Below, in pieces: positions 1 to 8,570 of a DNA stretch of 64,000 nucleotides (the first letter of the stretch is position 1; the number at the start of each line of letters is the position of its first letter). The DNA is from Vibrio maritimus. GTDB lineage: Bacteria > Pseudomonadota > Gammaproteobacteria > Enterobacterales > Vibrionaceae. The stretch spans positions 62,001 through 126,000 of the forward strand of contig JYJJ01000067.1 of the NCBI GenBank assembly GCA_003263775.1. The letters run 5' to 3'. Under the pieces are notes generated by a model. That model saw nothing but the letters and a program-made list of their open reading frames with translations. It was not told the origin of the DNA and did not search any database. The translations under genes were made by a program, and so were the position numbers.

Positions 1-614
1 TCATTATTATGGGCGGTATCATTGGCGGCATCTTTACCGCAACGGAAGCATCGGCAATAGCGGTCATGTACACCTTTATTCTTGCGGTGCTTATCTATCG
101 TGAAGTGAGATGGCGTGACCTGCCTAAGATTGTTCTGGAGTCTGCGGTAACAACATCGATCGTGCTACTGCTGGTTGGCGCTTCGATGGGAATGTCGTGG
201 GCCATGGCGAATGCTGATATCCCATACATGATCTCAGATGCCCTACTGGCTATTTCAGAGAACCCGCTGATGATCTTGCTCATCATCAACGTCATTCTGC
301 TGATCGTCGGTATCTTTATGGATATGACGCCTGCTGTTCTTATCTTTACACCTATCTTCTTACCGATCGCCCTTGACCTTGGTATCGACCCCGTGCACTT
401 CGGCATCATGATGACATTCAACCTTGCTATCGGTATCTGTACACCGCCAGTAGGTAGTGCACTCTTTATCGGTTGCTCGGTGGCGAATATCTCCATCGAT
501 AAAGTGATTAAACCACTACTGCCTTTCTACGCCGCACTGATTTTCGCGCTGTTGGCAGTGACTTTCATTCCTCAATTAAGCCTATTCCTTCCGAACTTGG
601 TTCTAGGCTACTAA
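1..614 (+). CDS. TRAP transporter large permease (DctM type), 3' part
   Basis: This is the C-terminal ~203 residues of a TRAP large membrane subunit; the gene starts before the window and the frame is open to base 1. It would form the ion-coupled channel that takes up a substrate delivered by a periplasmic binding protein. At least five hydrophobic helices are visible. The conserved DctM stretches include GIFMDMTPAVLIFTPIFLPI and NLAIGICTPPVGSALFIGC. Genes for fructuronate reductase and uronate isomerase follow on the same strand, so a hexuronate (glucuronate or galacturonate) substrate is the natural inference. The sequence alone does not prove the substrate. Confidence 0.9.
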   Translation, partial: IIMGGIIGGIFTATEASAIAVMYTFILAVLIYREVRWRDLPKIVLESAVTTSIVLLLVGASMGMSWAMANADIPYMISDALLAISENPLMILLIINVILLIVGIFMDMTPAVLIFTPIFLPIALDLGIDPVHFGIMMTFNLAIGICTPPVGSALFIGCSVANISIDKVIKPLLPFYAALIFALLAVTFIPQLSLFLPNLVLGY

Positions 615-633
615 TCGACATAAGCAATTAATC

Positions 634-654
634 ACCCGCTGCATGCCAGCGGGT
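634..654 (+). other. Intercistronic hairpin between TRAP permease and uxuB
   Basis: Perfect 8-bp arms ACCCGCTG and CAGCGGGT enclose a 5-nt loop, just after the permease stop and just before the uxuB ribosome site (AAGGAAAC). No U-tract follows, so this looks like an RNA stability or processing hairpin within the operon rather than a full terminator. Confidence 0.5.
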
Positions 655-668
655 ACAAGGAAACAATA

Positions 669-2131
669 ATGAAATCAATTGCCAACACAAAACTGAATGA
701 CGGCGTAAACACTCCTCTGTACCCAAGAAACCAACTTAAAAGCCGCATAGTCCACCTTGGATTTGGGGCATTTCATCGTGCCCATCAAGGTCTGTTTACT
801 GACGAAGCAGCAAGAAAATCAGACAGCGATTGGGGTATTTGTGAGGTCAACCTTTTTGGAGGTGAAGATCTTATTAAATCACTTCGCGAGCAAGACCACC
901 TATACTCAGTGGCTGAAAAAGGCGCGACTTCCACCGAGATCAAGGTGATTGGTGCCGTTACCGAATCTCTGCATCCAAATTTAGACGGTATCCAAGCCGT
1001 CATCGAAAAAATGGCTGAGCCGCAAGTCGCCATCGTTTCTATGACTATCACAGAAAAAGGTTACTGCGCAGACCCAGCAACTGGTCTGCTAGATAAACAC
1101 AACCCTCTTGTCATCGCAGATCTGGAAAACCCGACCGCACCAAAAACAGCTCTTGGATATATCGTGCAGGCATTGAAAGTCCGCCGAGAGCGAGACCTGC
1201 TCCATTCACTGTAATGTCTTGCGACAACGTGCAAGAAAACGGCCACGTTGCAAAAGCGGCGATTCTGGAGTTTGCTCAATTGCTCGACTCTGATCTTGGT
1301 TCTTGGATTGAAGCTAATGTGACTTTCCCTTGCACTATGGTCGACCGAATTGTCCCAGCCGCAACGCCTGAAACCTTGACTGAACTTACCGAGCTTCTTG
1401 GTGTTGAAGACCCTTGTGGCATTGCCTGTGAGCCTTTCCGTCAATGGGTAATCGAAGATAACTTCGTTGCTGGTCGCCCTAACTGGGATATTGCTGGCGC
1501 CGAGTTTGTCGCGGATGTAGTGCCTTATGAAGAGATGAAACTTCGCATGCTTAATGGCAGCCATTCTTTCCTGGCCTATCTTGGTTATCTTGGGGGCTAT
1601 GCGCACATTTCTGACACTATGACTGATCCCGGCTATCGTAAGGCTGCGTTTGACATGATGATGCAAGCACAAGCGCCTTCATTAACTATGCCCGAGGGGA
1701 CAAACCTAGAAGCTTATGCCAAGCTGCTTATTGACCGATTTACCAACCCAAGCCTCAAGCACAAGACGTGGCAAATCGCGATGGACGGAAGCCAAAAAAT
1801 CCCACAACGCATGGGAGGCAGCCTCAAGTATCACCTCGACAATGGTTCAGACTTTAAGTGGTTGGCTACAGGTATCGCGGGATGGATGCGATACGTCGCC
1901 GGTAACGATGAGCAAGGTAATGCCATTGATGTTCGCGACCCAATGGCAGAAACCCTAAAACACATCTGTGAACAACATGGTTTAAATGTTTCTGTGGTTC
2001 CAGCACTACTTGAGCTTGAAGCAATCTTTCCTACCGAGCTTGGACAAAACCCCATTGTTATCGATGCCGTAAGCACGGCCTATCAATCACTGGTTGAGCA
2101 TGGTGCAAAGCACACGGTTTCGGCTTTATAA
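669..2131 (+). CDS. uxuB: Fructuronate reductase / mannitol dehydrogenase family (frame interrupted)
   Basis: NAD-dependent long-chain polyol dehydrogenase of the mannitol dehydrogenase family. In this context it is probably D-mannonate oxidoreductase (fructuronate reductase), acting after uronate isomerase. The N-terminal Rossmann glycine motif GFGAFHRAHQ lies at residues 31-40. The catalytic K-x4-N-x2-H pattern (KLRMLNGSH) starts near residue 290. The frame breaks near base 1200: the upstream frame runs to a stop at 1214, and the homologous protein continues in another frame as VMSCDNVQENGHVAKAA. Adding one C in the CTGCTCC stretch restores DLPPFTVMSCDN and a full-length protein of about 487 residues. 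Both halves are intact, so a sequencing indel is likelier than a real lesion. Mannitol or altronate dehydrogenase is possible, but adjacent uxaC favours hexuronate use. Confidence 0.85.
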
Positions 2132-2143
2132 GAGGAAATAACA

Positions 2144-3556
2144 ATGAAGCACTTTTTATGTGAAGACTTTTTGCTGTCGAACGAGACTGCACGCCGCTTA
2201 TATCATGAACATGCGAGTTCACAGCCGATCTACGATTATCATTGCCACTTAAACCCTGCAGAAGTGGCGACAAATCGCCAGTTCGATAACCTAGCCCAGA
2301 TTTGGCTAGAGGGCGATCACTACAAATGGCGTGGTATGCGCTCTGCTGGCATCGAAGAGCACTTGATTACTGGCGGTGCTAGCGATCATGAAAAATTCAT
2401 AGCGTGGGCAAAAGCCGTTCCGCAAACACTTGGTAATCCGCTGTATCATTGGACCCACCTTGAGCTACGCCGCCCATTCGGTATCACTGGTACTCTACTC
2501 AGCCCAAAAACGGCTGAGCAAATTTGGCATCAGTGTAACGAGATGCTTGCAACGCCGGAGTTTAGCGCTCGGGGCATTATGCAGCAGATGAATGTGGTCA
2601 TGGCGGGTACGACTGATGACCCAATCGATACCTTAGAACATCACAAGGCTATCGCTGATGACGCGTCCTTCACGACCCAAGTCTTACCTAGCTGGCGTCC
2701 AGATAAAGCGTTTAAGATTGAGCTCGATGGCTTTGCAGACTATATGCACGCACTAGGGCAAGCGTCCGACATCAACATCCAGCGCTTTAGTGATTTGACC
2801 GCTGCGCTTGATAAGCGTCTAGCGCACTTCAACGCGCATGGCTGTCGCGCCGCCGATCATGGCATCGAGATAGTACGCTATGCGCCTATCCCGACAGAAT
2901 CAGATTTAGACACCTTGCTCACCAAACGCTTAAACGGCGAAAGTTTGACTGAGCATGAGTGTGCTCAGTTCTCTACGGCTGTTCAGGTATGGCTTGGGAA
3001 ACGTTATGCGCAATTAGGCTGGGTGATGCAGCTACATATTGGTGCTCAGCGCAACAACAATACTCGTATGTTCCAGTTGTTAGGCGCTGATGCAGGCTTT
3101 GACTCGATTGGCGATCGTCCATTCGCATTTGAGCTAGCACATCTGCTTGACGATATGGATAAAACTAATGAGCTGCCACGCACTATTTTGTACTGCTTGA
3201 ACCCACGTGATAACGAGATGATGGCCACCATGATTGGTAACTATCAAGGGGGAGGCATTGCGGGCAAGATACAGTTTGGTTCGGGTTGGTGGTTCAACGA
3301 CCAAAAAGACGGCATGCAACGCCAAATGGAGCAGCTGTCGCAACTTGGTCTACTCAGCCAGTTCGTTGGTATGTTGACCGACTCTCGTAGCTTCCTTTCT
3401 TACACTCGTCATGAATATTTTAGGCGCATACTGTGTGACATGATTGGGCGTTGGGCAGAGAATGGCGAGGTGCCTAATGATTTGTCATTGCTAGGACCTA
3501 TGGTTGAAGATATCTGCTTTGGTAACGCAAAACGTTACTTCGAGCTTAGGGACTAA
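2144..3556 (+). CDS. uxaC: Uronate isomerase (glucuronate isomerase)
   Basis: Interconverts D-glucuronate with D-fructuronate, or D-galacturonate with D-tagaturonate, the first cytoplasmic step of hexuronate catabolism. It has 470 residues, the normal family length. The amidohydrolase-type metal ligands appear in YDYHCHLNPAE (H33 and H35). Conserved blocks such as GADAGFDSIGDRPFA and LQLHIGAQRNN-like VMQLHIGAQRNNNTRMF are present. The start has a good site (AAGAGGAAATAACAATG). The gene follows uxuB by 12 bases, so the two are almost certainly co-transcribed with the TRAP transporter. Its product feeds the neighbouring reductase. Confidence 0.95.
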   Translation: MKHFLCEDFLLSNETARRLYHEHASSQPIYDYHCHLNPAEVATNRQFDNLAQIWLEGDHYKWRGMRSAGIEEHLITGGASDHEKFIAWAKAVPQTLGNPLYHWTHLELRRPFGITGTLLSPKTAEQIWHQCNEMLATPEFSARGIMQQMNVVMAGTTDDPIDTLEHHKAIADDASFTTQVLPSWRPDKAFKIELDGFADYMHALGQASDINIQRFSDLTAALDKRLAHFNAHGCRAADHGIEIVRYAPIPTESDLDTLLTKRLNGESLTEHECAQFSTAVQVWLGKRYAQLGWVMQLHIGAQRNNNTRMFQLLGADAGFDSIGDRPFAFELAHLLDDMDKTNELPRTILYCLNPRDNEMMATMIGNYQGGGIAGKIQFGSGWWFNDQKDGMQRQMEQLSQLGLLSQFVGMLTDSRSFLSYTRHEYFRRILCDMIGRWAENGEVPNDLSLLGPMVEDICFGNAKRYFELRD

Positions 3557-3576
3557 CTCTCCCTTTTCGCTATAAA

Positions 3577-3620
3577 AATGAGCTGGGTGGCCTGCCACTC
3601 AGCTCATTATTTCGTTTTTG
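3577..3620 (+). terminator. Terminator after uxaC
   Basis: Arms AATGAGCTG and CAGCTCATT, plus inner GTGG/CCAC around a CCTG loop, are followed by ATTTCGTTTTTG. It marks the end of the hexuronate operon. Confidence 0.7.
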
Positions 3621-3646
3621 TCGGTTCATTTTAATAGGGGCGCTCG

Positions 3647-4162
3647 TTGGACAATCTCATTGCACAAGCTATTGGAGGTATCGCATTTATCTTCGGTGTG
3701 ATGGCATTCTGGCAAAAAGACGATATTCGCTTTCGTTATCACATGACCACGTTCTGCTTCATTATGGCGATTCATTTCGTCTTAATGGGCGCCACGGTTG
3801 CGGCTATCGGTGTGACCTTAAATGCCATAAGAAGCTATTTATCGATAAAAACACAATCTCGCGTCGTGATGTGGTGTTTCATCACGACCATGTGGACAAT
3901 GACAGTCCCAAACATCTCTAGCATGTTCGAACTTATGACAGTCATCGGGTCGTCGGTGGGCACTTGGGCTCTGTTTACCAAAAAGGGCATTACCCTTCGC
4001 TGCCTCATTTTGTTTAACTCGTTCTGCTGGGTAACTCACAACATTTGGCTTGGCTCCATTGGAGGCTCCTTAGTTGAGATCACCTTTATTCTGACCAATT
4101 TAATGACCATCTATCGCCTCTACGCGATCCGCAATCAAAAATTAGAGAACAAACCACTATGA
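3647..4162 (+). CDS. YgjV-family inner membrane protein
   Basis: A 171-residue integral membrane protein with about five hydrophobic segments, starting from TTG with AGGGG eight bases upstream. Composition and length match the YgjV family of small bacterial inner membrane proteins, often found near sugar acid genes in enterobacteria and vibrios. No catalytic motif is visible and its role is not known. It lies after the uxaC terminator, so it probably has its own transcript or depends on read-through. I am fairly sure of the family and not of any function. Confidence 0.7.
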   Translation: MDNLIAQAIGGIAFIFGVMAFWQKDDIRFRYHMTTFCFIMAIHFVLMGATVAAIGVTLNAIRSYLSIKTQSRVVMWCFITTMWTMTVPNISSMFELMTVIGSSVGTWALFTKKGITLRCLILFNSFCWVTHNIWLGSIGGSLVEITFILTNLMTIYRLYAIRNQKLENKPL

Positions 4163-4220
4163 GAGAAACCGTGAGACATCGTTGACTCGCTTAACGATGA
4201 CTTATAAAAGACTGTGATCA

Positions 4221-4278
4221 AACAATTAAATTGCACACAATTATATTTATTGCAATTTAAATTCCAGCTTGCTAGGGT
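4221..4278 (+). promoter_or_regulatory. OhrR/MarR-like operator pair overlapping the GST promoter
   Basis: AACAATTAAATTGCA at 4221-4235 contains the perfect palindrome CAATTAAATTG and is close to the known OhrR box TACAATTAAATTGTA. A second, weaker copy, TGCAATTTAAATTCC, lies at 4251-4265 in inverted relation. A plausible promoter overlaps it: -35 TTGCAA (4250-4255), a 17-base spacer, and -10 TAGGGT (4273-4278). The sequence match is seen; binding by an OhrR-type peroxide-sensing repressor is inferred. Confidence 0.45.
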
Positions 4279-4328
4279 GCTACGTAAACAATCGGAAGAA
4301 AACACACTACACAAAAGGCTAGCGACTC

Positions 4329-4959
4329 ATGATTACCCTGCATCACCTCAACAAGTCACGCTCTAAACGCATTATCTGGCTACTAGAAGAGCTTAACGTT
4401 CCTTATCAAGTCAAAGCGTACCAACGTGACGCAGTGACCAATTTAGCACCGGCAGAACTAAAAGGCGATTCACCCGCTTGGCAAGTCACCGGTTATTGAA
4501 GAAAATGGACAAGTGTTGGCGGAATCTGGGGCAATCACCGAGTATTTGGCACAGCGTTTTTCCTCCGCCTCTCTTTCTCCAGTGCAAGATTCAGCGGAGT
4601 ACCCGCTTTACTTACAGTGGCTGCACTTCGCGGAAAGCTCGGCTGCGTTGCCGCTTCTACTTCACTACTTCCTAAAGATTGACGGCAGTGAAACACGCTT
4701 TCTTGATGGTTACAGCAAACAAGAGTTGGCGCTGATCTTGGGTTACCTCAACGATCACTTAACAGCCAATACATGGTTGGTTGGCGAGCAATTTACCGCG
4801 GCCGATATTTTATTGTCTTGGATTGTTGAGGTGGCTGCTCAGCTAGAGCTTCTTGGCGACTATCCTGCATTGCAGGCTTATCTTGCGAAACTTCAACAGC
4901 GTCCTGCCGCGCAAAAAGCCGCAGAGCTTGAAGCCCAATGCGACAAATCAAGCGCTTAA
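4329..4959 (+). CDS. Glutathione S-transferase (frame interrupted)
   Basis: Cytosolic glutathione transferase of about 209 residues. The N-terminal thioredoxin-like domain begins MITLHHLNKSRSKR and includes the glutathione-binding segment VLAESGAITEYLAQ. The C-terminal helical domain includes NTWLVGEQFTAADILL. The first frame stops at 4499. The rest of the protein is in the next frame, because the stretch AAAGGCGATTCACC carries one extra G near 4462; removing it gives the expected IHPLGKSPVIEEN. This is the only insertion among the breaks in this window. The likely role is conjugation or peroxide detoxification, which fits the OhrR-like box upstream. The specific class is not certain. Confidence 0.82.
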
Positions 4960-5321
4960 ATGCATTTACGGTCGATATAGCGAATATTCTAGTTCGAGTT
5001 ATTTATTGACCAACGTCAATAAATGAACAATTTGCATAAATATCTGTTTTTTGCATAAATATCCGTACTAAAGGGTGACTTAATAGTCTATCAATTACGT
5101 CACCCCATATTTTTTCATCCCGTTGCGATTAATATCCCCGTAAAAAACACTCGCTATTTTCATCAACAATTTTTTGTGAGCAAGTCTAAAGTTATTCTCG
5201 CCTATCCATAGTACATTTTAGCCACAATTTAGATTAGTAATTCTTATGGCTTCAATGTGGTAATTGAACGTTAAACGTACAGCTAAGCGGGAAGAAAGCA
5301 CTTCCTGCTAAGGAGAATGCT
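4960..5321. promoter_or_regulatory. Control region of the arc operon: FNR-like dyad, direct repeats, hairpin
   Basis: No gene is visible in these 362 bases. There are three elements. First, a 24-bp perfect dyad at 5001-5024 with arms ATTTATTGAC and GTCAATAAAT; its core TTGAC-CAAC-GTCAA matches 8 of 10 FNR consensus positions (TTGAT-N4-ATCAA). Second, a direct repeat TTTGCATAAATATC at 5031-5044 and 5050-5063, AT-rich like ArgR sites. Third, a hairpin at 5073-5105 with near-perfect 12-bp arms beginning GGGTGAC, then CATATTTTTT, which looks like a terminator. The hairpin may end the gst transcript or attenuate the arc transcript. Confidence 0.5.
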
Positions 5322-6773
5322 ATGACCGCCCACGTCGTCCAAGAACCGAAAAAGTCAGGCGGCTTTTTTACTCGTTTCAAGTTCCCTTCTGCCTACACCA
5401 TATTATTTGCGCTGATCGCCATTGTAGCGTTGATGACCTGGATTATTCCTGCTGGCCAATATGAGCGGGAAATGAATGAAGACCTAGGTCGAGAAGTTCC
5501 AGTTGCAGGTACTTATGCCAGCGTCGAAAGCAATCCACAAACCCCGATTGATGTACTACTCGCTCCGATAGACGGCTTTTACGACCACAACAGCTATGAA
5601 GCTGGCGCCATCGATGTATCACTATTTGTACTGGTGATTGGTGGTTTCTTAGGTTTGGTTACCGCAACCGGCGCCATTGATGCGGGTATCGAGCGCGTTA
5701 CACGCCGGCTTGAGGGACGGGAGGAGTTAATGATCCCCATCCTCATGGCGCTGTTTGCCGCCGGTGGCACTGTGTATGGTATGGCGGAAGAGTCGTTGCC
5801 ATTTTATACCTTGCTGGTGCCTGTCATGATGGCTGCGCGGTTCGACCCGCTTGTTGCTGCGGCGACTATTTTGCTTGGTGCCGGTATAGGCGTTTTGGGC
5901 TCTACCATTAACCCATTCGCAACGGTCATCGCTGCCAATGCCTCTGGCATTCCTTTCACTGACGGCATTATGTTGCGTCTAGCCATGTTGGTTGTTGGCT
6001 GGGTGATTTGCGTCGCGTATGTGATGCGTTATGCCAAGATGGTTAAAGCAGACCCGACCAAATCCATTGTTTATGATAAGTACGAAGAAAACAAAGCGCA
6101 CTTCCTTGGCAATAAAGGCGATGAATCTCTAGAGTTCACCGCTACCCGTAAAGTCATTCTCACCATTTTCGGTGGCTCATTTGCCGTGATGATTTACGGC
6201 GTGTCAGTTGCTGGGTGGTGGATGGCCGAGATCTCCGCCATGTTCCTGGCCGCATCAATATTGGTGGGTCTCGTCGCTAAAATGAGTGAGGAATCCTTTA
6301 TCGATAACTTCATTGAAGGGGCGCGCGATTTATTAGGCGTGGCACTGATTATCGGTATTGCGCGCGGTATCGTAGTGGTAATGGATAGAGGCATGATCAC
6401 CGATACCATATTGAACTCCGCCGAACATATCGTTACCGGGCTCTCATCCGTGGTGTTTATTAACGTCATGTTCTTCTTAGAAATTCTATTGTCCTTCTTG
6501 GTGCCGTCAACGTCTGGGCTCGCGGTACTCACCATGCCAATTATGGCGCCACTGGGCGACTTTGCCGGTGTGGGGCGAGATCTGGTTATTACCGCCTATC
6601 AGTCGGCATCTGGGCTGGTCAATCTCATTACCCCAACTTCTGCAGTGGTAATGGGGGGCCTCGCGATAGCGCGAGTTCCTTATGCGCGATGGCTCAAATG
6701 GGTTGCACCGCTCATGGCGATTCTAACCGTGTTCTGCGTTGTTATGCTTAGTCTAGGTACCTTACTCGGTTAA
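5322..6773 (+). CDS. YfcC-family transporter, probable arginine/ornithine antiporter
   Basis: A 483-residue inner membrane protein with about eleven to twelve hydrophobic segments. It belongs to the YfcC/DcuC-like anaerobic carrier superfamily. The start follows a strong site (AAGGAGAATGCTATG). The segments GAGIGVLGSTINPFATVIAANASG and SFLVPSTSGLAVLTMPIMAPLGDF (given here only as landmarks near residues 187 and 390) are typical of this family. It sits directly ahead of arcA-arcC-argF, the usual place of the arginine/ornithine exchanger that feeds the deiminase pathway. Classical ArcD belongs to a different family, so the substrate is inferred from context. Transport of another amino acid or a dicarboxylate cannot be excluded. 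Confidence 0.8.
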   Translation: MTAHVVQEPKKSGGFFTRFKFPSAYTILFALIAIVALMTWIIPAGQYEREMNEDLGREVPVAGTYASVESNPQTPIDVLLAPIDGFYDHNSYEAGAIDVSLFVLVIGGFLGLVTATGAIDAGIERVTRRLEGREELMIPILMALFAAGGTVYGMAEESLPFYTLLVPVMMAARFDPLVAAATILLGAGIGVLGSTINPFATVIAANASGIPFTDGIMLRLAMLVVGWVICVAYVMRYAKMVKADPTKSIVYDKYEENKAHFLGNKGDESLEFTATRKVILTIFGGSFAVMIYGVSVAGWWMAEISAMFLAASILVGLVAKMSEESFIDNFIEGARDLLGVALIIGIARGIVVVMDRGMITDTILNSAEHIVTGLSSVVFINVMFFLEILLSFLVPSTSGLAVLTMPIMAPLGDFAGVGRDLVITAYQSASGLVNLITPTSAVVMGGLAIARVPYARWLKWVAPLMAILTVFCVVMLSLGTLLG

Positions 6774-6798
6774 TTTAACACAATTACCCCTATGTGTT

Positions 6799-6824
6799 GC
6801 CCGCTGCTTGTCAGCGGGCTTTTT
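6799..6824 (+). terminator. Terminator after the YfcC-type transporter
   Basis: Eight-bp arms GCCCGCTG and CAGCGGGC, loop CTTGT, then TTTTT. Because it lies 500 bases before arcA, the transporter and arcA probably have separate promoters. Confidence 0.8.
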
Positions 6825-6836
6825 GGTTTTAAAAGC

Positions 6837-6878
6837 GGTTCTTGGTTCTTGGTCCTTGGTCCTTGGTCCTCGGTCTTC
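6837..6878 (+). repeat. Heptanucleotide tandem repeat, six copies
   Basis: Six consecutive 7-base units read GGTTCTT, GGTTCTT, GGTCCTT, GGTCCTT, GGTCCTC, GGTCTTC. They lie in non-coding DNA immediately after a terminator. The number of units could vary by slippage. I see no coding or operator role. Confidence 0.8.
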
Positions 6879-7313
6879 AGTGTAAAAGCTTAAAAAAACG
6901 AGAGTTACATCACATATTTGAATGAAATTCTGTTAACAAATGGCGTTTTGGTGTGAGAAAAAGCGCTAAGTAGTAGATGGGAATGCATATTTTGTCGCAT
7001 TAGCCATTAGCATTAAAATATCTAATGCGAATTGTATTTCCTTTATGCTTCCTAAATTCAATCTCTCAACAAGAAACCGTGCATATTATTCCCTTAAAAG
7101 TCCTGTTTTAACCCATTATCTATTCAACTAATTCCGAATAGATATTGTTAACAGCCCCCTTAACGGCCCTAAAATGCAAGCGAGAATATGTGTGATCGCG
7201 ATCTAATACGACGTGAATATTTTGCTTCATATTATAACCACCACAGCGAAGCTAATAATAAATACCCTACATAAAACTCGATGAGTTTTAATAAATATTA
7301 GAGAGACTTGATT
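6879..7313 (+). promoter_or_regulatory. arcA upstream region with nested inverted repeats
   Basis: This is non-coding and AT-rich. TCGCATTA (6995-7002) and TAATGCGA (7023-7030) form a perfect inverted pair. Nested inside is GCATTA (7010-7015) with TAATGC (7023-7028). Such AT-rich dyads resemble ArgR operators. A partial CRP/FNR-like half site, TGTGATCGCGATCTAA, lies at 7191-7206. The ribosome site is AGAGAG, eight bases before the ATG at 7314. The regulators are inferred. Confidence 0.4.
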
Positions 7314-8534
7314 ATGAATAAACTCTATGTTGGTTCTGAAGTTGGTCAGCTACGTCGCGTGTTAATTCACCGTCCACGTCGTGCTCTCACACACTTAACT
7401 CCATCAAACTGCCACCAGCTACTTTTCGATGATGTGCTTGCTGTCGAGAAAGCCGGCGAAGAACACGATGTGTTTGCAAAAACACTTGAGTCGCAAGGTG
7501 TGGAAGTTTTACTACTGACTCACCTGCTTGCAGAGACACTAGCGATTCCAGAAGCGAAAGATTGGCTGCTGAACACCCAAGTATCCGATTTTCGCTACGG
7601 CCCAACCTTCGCTAATGATGTGAGATGCTACTTGGGCGATCTTCCAAGCCTTGAGCTTGCTAAAGTGCTTACTGGTGGTTTGTCGTTCGGTGAAATGCCA
7701 CTTGAATCATCTTCAATGCTGCAATCACTTTACAAAAAGAATGACTTTATTATCGACCCGCTACCGAACCATCTATTTACCCGCGACACTTCATGCTGGG
7801 TATATGGCGGCGTGTCAATTAACCCTATGGCAAAAGTCGCGCGACAACGCGAAACCAACCATCTTCGTGCTATCTATCGCTGGCACCCAACGTTCGCTGG
7901 CCAAGACTTTATTAAGTACTTTGGTGATGAGCCTTCGGCGTATGACCACTCTACCATCGAAGGTGGTGACGTACTGGTCATTGGTAAAGGCGCCGTTCTT
8001 ATTGGTATGTCTGAGCGCACTACACCACAAGGCGTTGAGCACTTAGCGTCTAGCCTATTTAAACATGGCCAAGCTAAACAAGTAATTGCACTAGAGCTTC
8101 CAAAAGATCGCTCTTGCATGCACCTCGATACCGTAATGACCCACATGCGTGAAGATACTTTCTCGGTCTATCCGAATGTGATTCCAGATGATGTGAAGTG
8201 CTGGAGTTTAACCGGTGATGAATCTGGTCGCGTTAAAGCCGCACAGCAAAGCTCGTACATCTCAACTATCGAGAAAGCGCTACAAGTCGACAAGCTCAAT
8301 CTAATTACTACCGGCGGCGATAACTTTGAAGCCGAACGTGAACAGTGGAATGACGCCAACAATGTGCTGACCGTGAAGCCAGGTGTGGTTATTGGTTACG
8401 AGCGCAACACCTACACCAATGAGAAATACGACAAAGCCGGTATCACTGTGCTGCCTATTCCAGGTGATGAACTTGGCCGTGGTCGTGGCGGCGCTCGCTG
8501 TATGAGCTGCCCTATTGAACGTGATGGTATCTAA
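7314..8534 (+). CDS. arcA: Arginine deiminase
   Basis: Hydrolyses L-arginine to citrulline and ammonia in the cytoplasm, the first step of the deiminase pathway. It has 406 residues, the usual length. I chose ATG 7314 over the TTG two codons upstream because the protein then begins MNKLYVGSEVGQLRRVLIHRP with a correctly spaced AGAGAG. Active-site landmarks are FTRD (residues 155-158), EGGDVLVIG, MHLDTVMTHM with the catalytic histidine, and RGGARCMSCPIERD with the nucleophilic cysteine at 396. arcC and argF follow closely, giving the complete three-enzyme route from arginine to ATP. Confidence 0.97.
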   Translation: MNKLYVGSEVGQLRRVLIHRPRRALTHLTPSNCHQLLFDDVLAVEKAGEEHDVFAKTLESQGVEVLLLTHLLAETLAIPEAKDWLLNTQVSDFRYGPTFANDVRCYLGDLPSLELAKVLTGGLSFGEMPLESSSMLQSLYKKNDFIIDPLPNHLFTRDTSCWVYGGVSINPMAKVARQRETNHLRAIYRWHPTFAGQDFIKYFGDEPSAYDHSTIEGGDVLVIGKGAVLIGMSERTTPQGVEHLASSLFKHGQAKQVIALELPKDRSCMHLDTVMTHMREDTFSVYPNVIPDDVKCWSLTGDESGRVKAAQQSSYISTIEKALQVDKLNLITTGGDNFEAEREQWNDANNVLTVKPGVVIGYERNTYTNEKYDKAGITVLPIPGDELGRGRGGARCMSCPIERDGI

Positions 8535-8570
8535 CCATTCCCTAAGACTTAACTGCTCTGGATAAAGACT

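Noticed and set aside
1061..1672. Long minus-strand open frame (203 codons) under uxuB
   Set aside because: It lies entirely opposite the conserved reductase and has no family features; it is a shadow of the real gene.
7191..7206. Full CRP site before arcA
   Set aside because: Only the TGTGA half is good; the second half does not match TCACA.
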